In this document: piece by piece, positions 22,659 through 30,283 of the stretch
How positions within the stretch are numbered: the first letter of the stretch is position 1
Layout: the number at the start of each line of letters is the position of its first letter
NCBI GenBank assembly: GCA_026260175.1
Contig: JAKCWW010004316.1
Location: forward strand, 1-30,283
DNA from: Reticulitermes lucifugus
Lineage: Eukaryota > Arthropoda > Insecta > Blattodea > Rhinotermitidae
Direction of reading: 5' to 3'
DNA: 30,283 bases
Program-made: the position numbers and the translations under genes
Notes under the pieces: generated by a model
Database searches by the model: none
What the model was told of the DNA's origin: nothing
The model's input: only the letters and a program-made list of their open reading frames with translations

Positions 22659-23015
22659 TACAGTAGAACCTCGGTTATCCGAGTTTCGCTTAACCGAAAC
22701 TCGGGTTAACCGAAACCGGCCGACGTGTTATTCATAAAGCGATGGAGGGACATTGCAGCCAAAAAACGTTGTGAAAAAAAAAGTTCAAACTAAAATATCA
22801 GATGTTTTTCGTAGAAATTTGTAGTGTTGTATTGTATCTGTAAATATCATACACTTTCTTGTGCCATAGTTTTATTAACATAAGACGTGTTTCTGAATAA
22901 ATGTTATTCTTATTGCACCTTATCACGTCAAGCCGAATTTCAGAATTATCCGAAATTCTGCTTATCCGAAATCGGACCCGCCCCCTTTATTTCGGATAAT
23001 CGAGGTTCTACTGTA
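22659..23015 (+). mobile_element. pogo/Tigger-type MITE with TA target duplication
   Basis: Element 22661-23013, flanked by TA. The terminal inverted repeats CAGTAGAACCTCGGTTATCC and, from the right end, CAGTAGAACCTCGATTATCC differ at one position. Subterminal CGAAACTCGGGTTAACCGAA and CCGAAATTCTGCTTATCCGA add further palindromes. Inside, 22736-22823 reads IKRWRDIAAKKRCEKK and, after a frameshift, VQTKISDVFRRNL-stop. That resembles the C-terminus of a Tigger/jerky transposase, so this is probably an internal-deletion derivative. Confidence 0.88.
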
Positions 23016-23094
23016 TATCTTTAACTCCTTGTATAACCAAAACTATGGTGCTTGAAATATAAGACTGCACATCACTCAAGAGAAATTTTTAATG

Positions 23095-23442
23095 TGATCA
23101 CAAAATTAAAACCAACATATGCACTGTATTTTCATACAGCGAGTCGATTGCCCCTACATATGTTTCGGCTTCAAGAAGCCGTCATCAAGGGGTCCCAAGC
23201 TTACACGTACTACACATCAATTAGTTCATCTAATAAAGTCTCTTATATCACACATAATACCAGTATTTAAGCACATGTGTGATATAAGAGACGTTATTAG
23301 ATGACCTAATGGATGTGTAGTACGTGTAAACTTGGGACCCCTTGATGATGGTTTCTTGAAGCCGAAACATATGTAGGGGCAATTGACTCTGTGTATGAAA
23401 ATACAGTGAATATGTTGGTTTTAATCTTATGACTTGTGATCA
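23095..23442. repeat. Large inverted repeat (arms about 150 bp) with hammerhead-like motif in each arm
   Basis: Arms 23105-23254 and 23276-23425 are inverted copies, above 90% identical by eye, around a 21-base loop. A further 9-base pairing (TGATCACAA / TTGTGATCA) lies just outside. No coding content is seen. Each arm holds CCCC, TTGATGA, one base, a stem ending GAAGCC, then GAAACATATGTAGGGG. These motifs are at 23151-23192 (minus) and 23338-23379 (plus). Confidence 0.92.
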
Positions 23443-23591
23443 TGATGCACGGTGAATATAATGTGAAATTTTAATGTGATGTTGAATTTGTAGAGACCAG
23501 GCTACTTTTTTTGCTTTTGGGAATAATAAATTTTGTGGACTTTCATTTTGTGTTATGACCGAAGGATTACGTAGGGGAAGCATACATATAC

Positions 23592-23685
23592 AATTATAGA
23601 TTTCGATTACAAAGAAAAAATTATAACATTATATATATATATATAATTACAGATGTCGATTACAAAGACAAAATTGTAACATTAC
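23592..23685 (+). repeat. 41-bp tandem duplication around an (AT)n run
   Basis: 23592-23632 and 23645-23685 (AATTATAGATTTCGATTACA and AATTACAGATGTCGATTACA, continuing) agree at 36 of 41 bases, separated by an AT run. It lies about 220 bases before the CoREST start codon, so it may fall in the promoter or 5' UTR. Confidence 0.85.
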
Positions 23686-23904
23686 ATTTTACAAATGAAC
23701 AAATAAATATACCAGCAAATGATCTCAATGAACTCAGTGGCACTAAAGGAAAACAGCCCAGTACGCTATACGGTGCTACGAAGGAGAAAAATTACTGAAC
23801 TTGAGTAGTGCTTGTGATTAAAGTGCTACCAGTAGGTAGAATTTAGTTGCGGCAGTAGTAGTGTAAATTGTTCCAATACATTTTAATATAGTGGTTGATG
23901 AGCT

Positions 23905-24010
23905 ATGGTTCTCGCAGAAAGAAATTCAGATAATGTTAGAAACGGTCGGAGATCTAGAGGACCAAGCCCAAATGGTCATGCATCCGATTCCAGTAGCGAA
24001 GAGGAAGGTG
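23905..24010 (+). CDS. CoRest: CoREST coding exon 1
   Basis: Start ATG at 23905; 35 residues plus one base, ending in an acidic patch SSSEEEG. Donor GGTG|GTAAGT. The upstream bases contain no competing in-frame ATG that I could see. Confidence 0.9.
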
Positions 24011-25848
24011 GTAAGTATAACATTTCAAAATAGCGAAACTTTGTGTTGTGAAATATATCATTAACAACGCTCAAAATGAGTTCATCCGATTTATTTTGGT
24101 TATATTTATTTTTTCTTTTAGAACATGCAACTTGTTACAAATCTTGAAACCTGTAAAAGTAGAAAATACAAATTTAATTGGCGTCTGTAATTTATTACAC
24201 AAATTTAATTCTGGAGATAAAACGGTGCGAATTGGTTATCTGCAGTCACAAAATACGTTTATTATCCAATAATTGATGGACTTGGTATCATTTGGTAAAA
24301 AAGTGCGACGAAAATATGGACAAAAGTATTTTTGAAGTATTTGGTACTCCCTTGAGGTTCCCCATTTTACAAGGTATTAAAAGTATTAAATAGCGGATTA
24401 TGACGGCGTTCGGCAGGCAAGGGGACATTTGTGAGAATAAGGACCAAGAAATGTGTGTGAATTTCTGTCTGTTTCTGATGAAGGCTACTGTTGGCTGGGA
24501 TGTGCCACCATCTAATCTTGTAAATATTTAAAGGCGTTTGAGATAAACCTGATGCCTTCATCGTTTGATTGCAACAGTTTTTTTTAAATGTCTGTACAGA
24601 TCTACAACACTTCATGGCATCACATACCAGAAGACTAACCTGCATAGTCACTAATGCAAGAATGTCAAACAGCATGTTTCTAATGAAGTTTTCTATTCAT
24701 CCCATGACTCCACTTGACCATTACTTTATTGTATGCAGTTGAAGCTGTACATTTTCAAAATTATATGTTTGTTGCTTTGCAATAAAAAACATCTAAGAAT
24801 TGAACCTTGAGATACTGATCCTGTGGGAAATGTTTCATTGGCGGAATCTCTCCATAGCGTGTTGTTTATGTGTGTAAACATTTCTTGCATTTGCAATAAC
24901 ATTTGTTCTTGTTTATTCAGACTTTTTGATTTTTTTTCCTTCCCATTTCAATATATAGTGTTAATGCAAAACAGTTTAGTGGAGTTATCCGCATAGTATA
25001 TGAATTTCATTTTGTTCCAGAAGAAAAGATAAGAGTTGGGAGGGACTATCAAGCTGTTGTGCCCGAGCTGATACCGTTGTCAGGTATGTTTATATTACGT
25101 TTCATTGCATAATTTGTACACACAACTTATGGGTAATATTATAAGCATGGTGGTTGACTACATATGTTGTATTTGTATCATAGTCTTTAAATAAGCTATT
25201 GTCCTCTTCTTGCACTCCCAATTGCTGCTTCTATTACATTGAAATTACAAGTCACAAATGTCGGCTCATTCTACATTCTATTAACAGAATCCTGGAAAGT
25301 TAATTATGAAAAAATAACATATTGGCTAAATCACTTGTAATACAAAAACTAAACCCAGAGAATATGATTTAGTCCATAAATGGGGCCTACAGGGTCAGGC
25401 ACCCCAAATACTGAATACTAAAACAGTAACCAGCAATGAAAACTTAAAATATCAATTGAGAATGTCTTTTTCAAAGCCCCAGAATGTTGTTTCAGAGGTA
25501 AATTTTTCTCGATGTTATCTTACCTGTAACTTACAATAAGGAAGATGTTTTTAGAATTACCTTCAGTGTATAAAACTATATATATATATGAATTTCTCAT
25601 TTTAATCATGGGCTACAGTCATTGAAGTTGATGGGACTTTTTAGATGACTGTGTAATCTCTTGAGTATTTTACACTCAAGATGAAATGTTAGTAGGAAGT
25701 ATCATCACTACTACTTCATAATATTGGCTGTGATACCTGCTGCAAATAGTCATGTAATTACTTTCTGTACCAGACCGTCGTCCTGAACAGTGTGGAGAAC
25801 GGGCTCTCCTGGTTTGGTCACCAACAACTGATATACCAGACTACAAAT
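23905..25848 (+). CDS. CoRest: CoREST (REST corepressor), 5' part: coding exons 1-3
   Basis: CoREST scaffolds the LSD1 demethylase and HDAC1/2 in nuclear corepressor complexes. Coding exons seen: 23905-24010, 25021-25083 and 25774-25848, phases 1, 1 and 1, all GT-AG. The protein begins MVLAERNSDNVRNGRRSRGP, then a Ser/Glu-rich stretch (SDSSSEEEGE). The ELM2 domain starts EKIRVGRDYQAVVPELIPLS and continues RRPEQCGERALLVWSPTTDI. The last exon ends in phase 1 after IPDYK; the following exon should carry the (L)DEYI block and was not found before the right edge. The missing part holds the rest of ELM2 and the two SANT domains. MVLAERN at the start and the ELM2 block closely resemble insect CoREST. 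Confidence 0.92.
24011..25020. other. CoREST intron 1
   Basis: 1010 bases from GTAAGT to TTCCAG. No exon or recognised repeat. The open frame over 24367-24675 on the minus strand has no recognisable motif. Confidence 0.6.
25021..25083 (+). CDS. CoRest: CoREST coding exon 2 (ELM2 start)
   Basis: A 63-nt exon: acceptor TTCCAG|AAGAAA, donor TCAG|GTATGT. Encodes EKIRVGRDYQAVVPELIPLS. RVG..YQA..P is the opening motif of the ELM2 domain. Confidence 0.93.
25774..25848 (+). CDS. CoRest: CoREST coding exon 3 (ELM2)
   Basis: A 75-nt exon: acceptor TACCAG|ACCGTC, donor AAAT|GTGAGT. Encodes DRRPEQCGERALLVWSPTTD followed by IPDYK. LVWSP....IPD is the conserved ELM2 block shared by CoREST proteins. Confidence 0.93.
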
Positions 25849-26084
25849 GTGAGTAAAAGTTAAGTGTTATTTGATCTGGTCATTGAGAATATGTGTCCTT
25901 AATTGAATGCCAGCATTGAAAGATAAGCAGGATGTGTTGTTGTGTAGTTTCATTTGAGTATCCAAGAGAAGGCAAAGGTCCCTTAGGGGGCAGAAATTTG
26001 TCCCGATACTGGATTACAGTTGTATTGTGCTCATCAACTTCAATGTTAAGTGTTTTGAAAGCAATTTTGATAAGCACTAAATTA

Positions 26085-26250
26085 CTGTATTTACCCAATT
26101 TAAGACGTAGCTGCATATGACACATCACCTCTTCAAGGTCTTCAGTTTTCAGGAAAGTGCCAGTACAGAACATGTTTAACTTTGTGCATGATTACAAGGT
26201 GATCTCATTTTTCAGAGGATGAATCGGGGAAAAAATTCTTGTTTTATGGT
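26085..26250 (+). repeat. CGTATTTACTCGAAT-type repeat, copy 2
   Basis: Starts ACTGTATTTACCCAATTTAA with GACG, continues through ACATCACCTCTTCAAGG, and ends TTACAAGGTGATCTCATTTT with TCAGAGGATGAA. The order and sequence of blocks follow the copy at 28981-29140. No coding frame or clear inverted ends; class unknown. It lies in the CoREST intron after exon 3. Confidence 0.6.
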
Positions 26251-26999
26251 CAGATAGATATGATCCTTGAGTTATATGATTGATACCAGATTCCTATTAT
26301 GTGATTTTTACTGTGTGATTCATTTTAAGGCCTACAGTACTTAAGGGCTGAAACATTTTTGAATGGATTGTGCTCAGTATTCACTAGAGAGAAAATTAGA
26401 GCGAAAGAAAGTTGTAGATATTTGTAAAAGGCATGCTGTATATTAAACAATGTTTGCACAGAGTGTACTGATTTTGAGAATGTGACTGTTATAATAACAA
26501 TACCTATTATGTGTGTGGCACTGAAAGCATTGTGCAAGCTGCTGATGTCCGTCATCTGGTGGACATGTGCTCAGTCCATCATGTACAGCCGCTTACAGCT
26601 AGGCAACCGAGAAACTTATGCATAAGCTAACGTATAACTTTTTTGTTAGCATGGTGATAATACTTTGTAAATTGAGCAAAACTTCATTTGCTGAATTGGC
26701 TTTCAAATATTTTATTTTTAATAAATGCATTTTCTGAAGTTTTCTAGTCCTTGTGGAATGTTAGTAATAAGTTGTACAATTCTGTAATATTGTTGGTCTG
26801 TATACTGGTTTATTTATGGACGTAATGTACTAGACCCTTGATCAGTTTTTATGAAATGTGCCAAAGGATACCTCTCCGTCATAGTGCTCAGTGATTTCTT
26901 ATCATCACCATTACCGGCGTGATGACCATGTTGAGTTTGTGAGGTGGATGTTGCACTGACATATTTGACATATATTGAACTTGTATTTAATTCATTCAG

Positions 27000-27420
27000 T
27001 TGTCTGTCTTACGACAGGTCCATAGCCTCTTCCAAAGCGAGTTCTCCACAGAGTGCGATCTAGTGCTTCCTCTTTCAATCTTCAGTATCTTCTCTTTTCC
27101 TTAAGTTCGTCCAGTAGCTGCTTATGTTTTATTCCTCATCTTCCCATCACTTCTAGCCTTCCCTCTATCTTTCCTTCAATATCGTGTTTTAGAAGGCAGT
27201 TCCTACGCAAGACGTGACCAATCCAGTTAGCCTTCCCTCCTTTTATTGTTTGTAGGATATTCCTGTCTTCCTTGACTCTTTGTAACACTTCTTCAGTTCT
27301 CACACGATTGGTCCAACTGATCTTCCCCATCCTTCTCCAACTCCGCATTTTAAAATTTCTCAGGTATTTCTGACATACTTTCCGGAGTGTACAATTTTCA
27401 GCACCATACAAAGCTATACT
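27000..27420 (-). pseudogene. LINE reverse transcriptase C-terminal fragment
   Basis: A 91-residue minus-strand frame reads MYGAENCTLRKVCQKYLRNF, then RSWRRMGKISWTNRVRTEEV and KANWIGHVLRRNCLLKHDIE, ending IEGRLEVMGR. This is the YGAExWTLRK...WRRMxKISWTDxVxNEEVL...KANWIGHxLRRNCLL pattern common at the end of insect non-LTR elements. Beyond the stop, a shifted frame includes ERGSTRSHSVENSLWKRLWT, matching the usual tail. It is a 5'-truncated relic, antisense to CoREST. Confidence 0.82.
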
Positions 27421-28194
27421 CCAAATGTAGCACTTTACTCATATTAATGTAATTAATAGAAGGAAGTAGTGATATGGCCAATATAATATTATTAGTTTAT
27501 TATCACCAGCGTGTTATTGTAACTTGACATTTGGGATTTGTATGGTGAAGGACTTGTAGTGTGTATAGTGTGAAAATGGTATGATATGTAATCCTATACA
27601 ACCATAAATACTTACATGAGCATGGAAAATACTTTTTGTATTTACATTCTTTTTAGTAAATTGTATTGTAAAGTTTATTGTTAGATTCCATTTTTGTCAT
27701 GTTTCCAATGAAAGGTGCAGACCTGTACCTGTTAGTGCCACCATGCCAGTCCACATGTAACAACTTGTTAACCGCAACTCTTTTAGTGTCCACAGTATAA
27801 GTTTTGTGTGGTATTCTTGAAAGAAGGGGTTAGTACACAGTTCTATTTGACCTGTTGAATATGTTGTTTGTGTACTCTTTCAAAATAACACAACAGTGCA
27901 GTATGTTGAACTTTCATGTCTTCTGTGGCCATGCTTGAAGCCCATCTAATTTTGTGACAGCTTTCTCTGTGAGGATAACGTAGTGAATATGCTTGCTGTA
28001 CCTCTGAGTGTGACTGGGCTTGATGGCATTTCTGTATTCATCATAGAAGTCTTCTTCTGAGCGTAGTTAGTCAACACGTATACTTACTTTTTGTCCTTTG
28101 CTATAATTGTAGTCAAATTTCCCATATTCTTGCTTGTCTTGCACCATAATGTATTGTTCGGTGATGCTGTCAGGAGCTCAGACTGATAGGATGG

Positions 28195-28345
28195 AGGCAT
28201 TGTGGCCTAATTGAATTATCAACTTGAAACCTGCGTGAAGGGATAGGATATCCACTAGAAACTGTAGTCAGGATAGTTAACGTCCCAGTAAAGAAGAATT
28301 CAGGTCAGGAGCATTACCACTTGAGCCAACTGGCTTGGTTTAAAA
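28195..28345 (-). mobile_element. Possible degenerate SINE
   Basis: The minus strand reads CCAGTTGGCTCAAGTGGTAA then TGCTCCTGACCTGAATTC, resembling an A-box region. The B box is not convincing and no target duplication is seen. Low certainty. Confidence 0.35.
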
Positions 28346-28980
28346 GTACTGAATGAGAGATTATGAAGAATGGCAGTTATAAATCATTGTTTTTTTTCCT
28401 GATGGTTTATGAGGCAACACTTTCAGTAGCTCAGATTCTGTAGGGTTGTATGACTGGATGATAGTGAAAGGATGTGGATAGTGAAAGGGAATTTGAAGTT
28501 TTAATTATACATCACTGTTTATATTTATGAATATTGAAGTCTAAAAGAGTGGAGTGAAGTACCTATGATTATACTTCAGGTAGTGTCCAAGAATTTGCCT
28601 GGAGAAACTGAGGAAGAATCTTGAAAACTGCATTTGGCCTGCCAAATGATAGGTGTGTACTGCAGGCTGACCCAACATGCTCAGTTCATACCTAGTGAAT
28701 GATCACAGTTGTATGTCATGATTTGTTGGTCCCACTGTGCCTGTGTGTGCATCTGTGAGTGAGTGAGAAACATAATAAATGATTCATGGCAGCATATTAG
28801 TGGTAAGAGGGTGTCAGCACCAGCCCAGCCCAACTGTGTCATGGCCGCTCTTAGACAACACACACTGCTAAGTTTGCAAGCAGTTTAGGGACCTTATGCT
28901 AATGTATGATGGTCCCTTCAGGAACTTAATGGATAGTAAGGGTTGAGATTTATAATGTTTATTTCAAACATTTTCTGACA

Positions 28981-29140
28981 TACCATATTTAATCAAGCAT
29001 GAGAGGTCTCTGCATATAAGACAACCTCTTCATTTTTTTTTGGAAAATGTCTGTTCATAGCATGTCTAACGTTGTGTGCAATTATAAGGCGAGTCCCCCA
29101 TTTTCTGAGGTGATAAATTCTTTGGGTCAGTACAGTATTT
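28981..29140 (+). repeat. CGTATTTACTCGAAT-type repeat, copy 3
   Basis: Starts TACCATATTTAATCAAGCAT, continues CTGCATATAAGACAACCTCT, and ends AATTATAAGGCGAGTCCCCC with ATTTTCTGAGGTGATAAATT. It is collinear with copy 2 at 26.1 kb. It is non-coding and of unknown class. Confidence 0.6.
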
Positions 29141-29607
29141 AACAAAATATATGGAAACTAGATTGTGACTGTATAGTGTAACTCTGTTTTGATGCAATGT
29201 AATATATTGGAATTGTAAGTTCTTTGTTCATTTTCTGTTTCCTACCATGGACCAAATAGAGGACACCCAAAATACTGTGAAATTTAGTGCGTTCTGTTGC
29301 AAGCATGTACAGAAGCAGTGACCATTAAAGCTGTCTGTAACTAATGCAGTAGGGTTCCTTGATTTGGTTTGAATGTTCACTCCTTATCTTTTTGTAATAT
29401 ATTAATTTAGGAATTATTTGTTTTTTAAGTTTTAGCTTCTATAGATTCTGATACAAACAAGGAACATAACAATATCCTGGGTGAAGAAAGGTAATTCTGC
29501 TTATGTGTTACACATGTGACACCTGAATTCATTTCATGACTGTTGCATCCATAATCACCCCAGGATACAAGTATATTATTCCATAGCTAATGCAGTGGAT
29601 TTCCTGA

Positions 29608-30283
29608 TCAGCAATCAGATACCTTGGACTTACTCTGGACAAAGGATTGACATGGAAGGCACAGCTGAAAAATGTGATGAATAAGGCCTACAGAGCTTTT
29701 TGGACCTGTAGGGGCACATTTGGTAAAACCTGGGGTCTGAAACCGAGGGTGGTGTATTGGATCTACACCATGGTGATCAGACCCATATTGACCTACGGCT
29801 CCACAGTTTGGTGGCCGAGGGTCAGATACAATGTCAGCAGGACAGAGCTCAGTAAGATACAGAGATTAGCCTGTCTGGCTATTACAGGGGCAATGAAGAT
29901 GACCCTAATAGCTGCAGTGGAGGTCCTCCTTGGACTTCCTCCTTTTCATGTGATGATTGAGGTGGAGGCCCAGCCAGGGTTCTACAGGCTAGTGTGTAAC
30001 CAGCAGTGGAAACCTAAGTCCACTAACTTTGGTCACACCAAAAAATCTTGGGATATGGAGCACGAACCCATCCTACAGATGGGGTCTGACAGGATGCTTC
30101 CGAGATATGCATACCACAAGCCATTCACAGTCAAGTTCCCTGACAAGTGTGAATGGCAGATGGGTTGCACCCAGACAACAAAGGGGGCCTGGTCTGGTAC
30201 ACAGAAGGGTCCAAGACCAGTAAAGGGACTGGTGCTGGTGTGTATAGATGGGGCTCAAGAAGGGGGCACAGCTTCAGTCTTGG
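29608..30283 (+). mobile_element. Non-LTR retrotransposon (Jockey/R1-like), RT end and RNase H start, truncated at window edge
   Basis: An open plus-strand frame from 29608 reads AIRYLGLTLDKGLTWKAQL, then AYRAFWTCRGTFGKTWGLKP, MVIRPILTYGSTVWWPRV and LSKIQRLACLAITGAMK. This is the conserved end of the reverse transcriptase in Jockey/R1-type LINEs. A frame change near 30150-30165 then gives HPDNKGGLVWYTEGSKTSKG followed by TGAGVYRWGSRRGHSFSLG, the start of the RNase H domain. The usual catalytic Asp in YTDGS is Glu here. The copy is 5'-truncated (a stop precedes 29608) and runs off the right edge. It lies inside the CoREST intron. Confidence 0.87.

Noticed and set aside
24367..24675. 102-residue minus-strand frame in CoREST intron 1
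   Set aside because: No motif, splice signals or family resemblance; plus-strand GATGAAGGC text nearby looked ribozyme-like but lacks a paired GAAA box and stems.
25932..26173. Overlapping frames of 62 and 97 residues on opposite strands after CoREST exon 3
   Set aside because: They lie on or next to a dispersed repeat and do not contain the expected ELM2 continuation.
1..30283. CRISPR arrays, operons, ribosome binding sites, phage or bacterial defence genes
   Set aside because: The window is eukaryotic: intron-containing genes with GT-AG sites, SINEs and MITEs. No regularly spaced repeats or bacterial coding layout exist.

Overview
This is eukaryotic, almost certainly insect, nuclear DNA: AT-rich, with short exons separated by kilobase introns and many retroelement, SINE and MITE remnants. 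The repeat mix (Penelope-like elements, tRNA-derived SINEs, hAT and pogo/Tigger MITEs, LINE tails) and the long introns suggest a hemimetabolous insect, possibly a cockroach or termite. That placement is inference. Nothing bacterial or plasmid-like is present.

Two host genes can be supported, and they are divergent. On the minus strand, 21035 down to 2541, lies a complete 12-exon gene for diphthine--ammonia ligase (DPH6). Its exon phases all agree and it encodes 727 residues: an N-terminal PP-loop ATPase followed by two Rid/YjgF-like domains, the long form also known from fungi. On the plus strand, the first three coding exons of a CoREST (REST corepressor) gene lie at 23905-24010, 25021-25083 and 25774-25848. 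They encode the N-terminus and the start of the ELM2 domain, and the gene continues beyond the window. The two start codons are about 2.9 kb apart. DPH6 acts in the cytosol on translation factor eEF2; CoREST acts in nuclear LSD1/HDAC complexes. No functional link is implied by adjacency.

Layout: 1-2540 is DPH6 3' flank with a CA microsatellite. 2541-21035 is DPH6, whose introns carry SINEs (3.2-4.0, 5.2 and 10.8-11.1 kb), Penelope-like element fragments (6.7-7.8 and 13.8-14.2 kb), a LINE tail (7.8-8.0 kb), hAT MITEs (8.4-8.9 and 18.9-19.1 kb), a pogo/Tigger transposase relic (12.9-13.6 kb), a hammerhead-ribozyme-like motif (15.1 kb) and a foldback (15.9-16.0 kb). 21036-23904 is intergenic, with a SINE flanked by a 12-bp target duplication, a Tigger MITE and a 150-bp-arm inverted repeat. 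23905-30283 is CoREST exons 1-3 plus intronic repeats, including a LINE tail at 27.0-27.4 kb and a LINE reverse transcriptase/RNase H fragment running off the right edge.

No wholly new system was found. The observations most worth a second look are hammerhead-like motifs with palindromic stem III at 15.1 kb and, as a pair, within the 23.1-23.4 kb inverted repeat; a GC-AG first intron in DPH6; and SINEs that appear to share a 3' tail.
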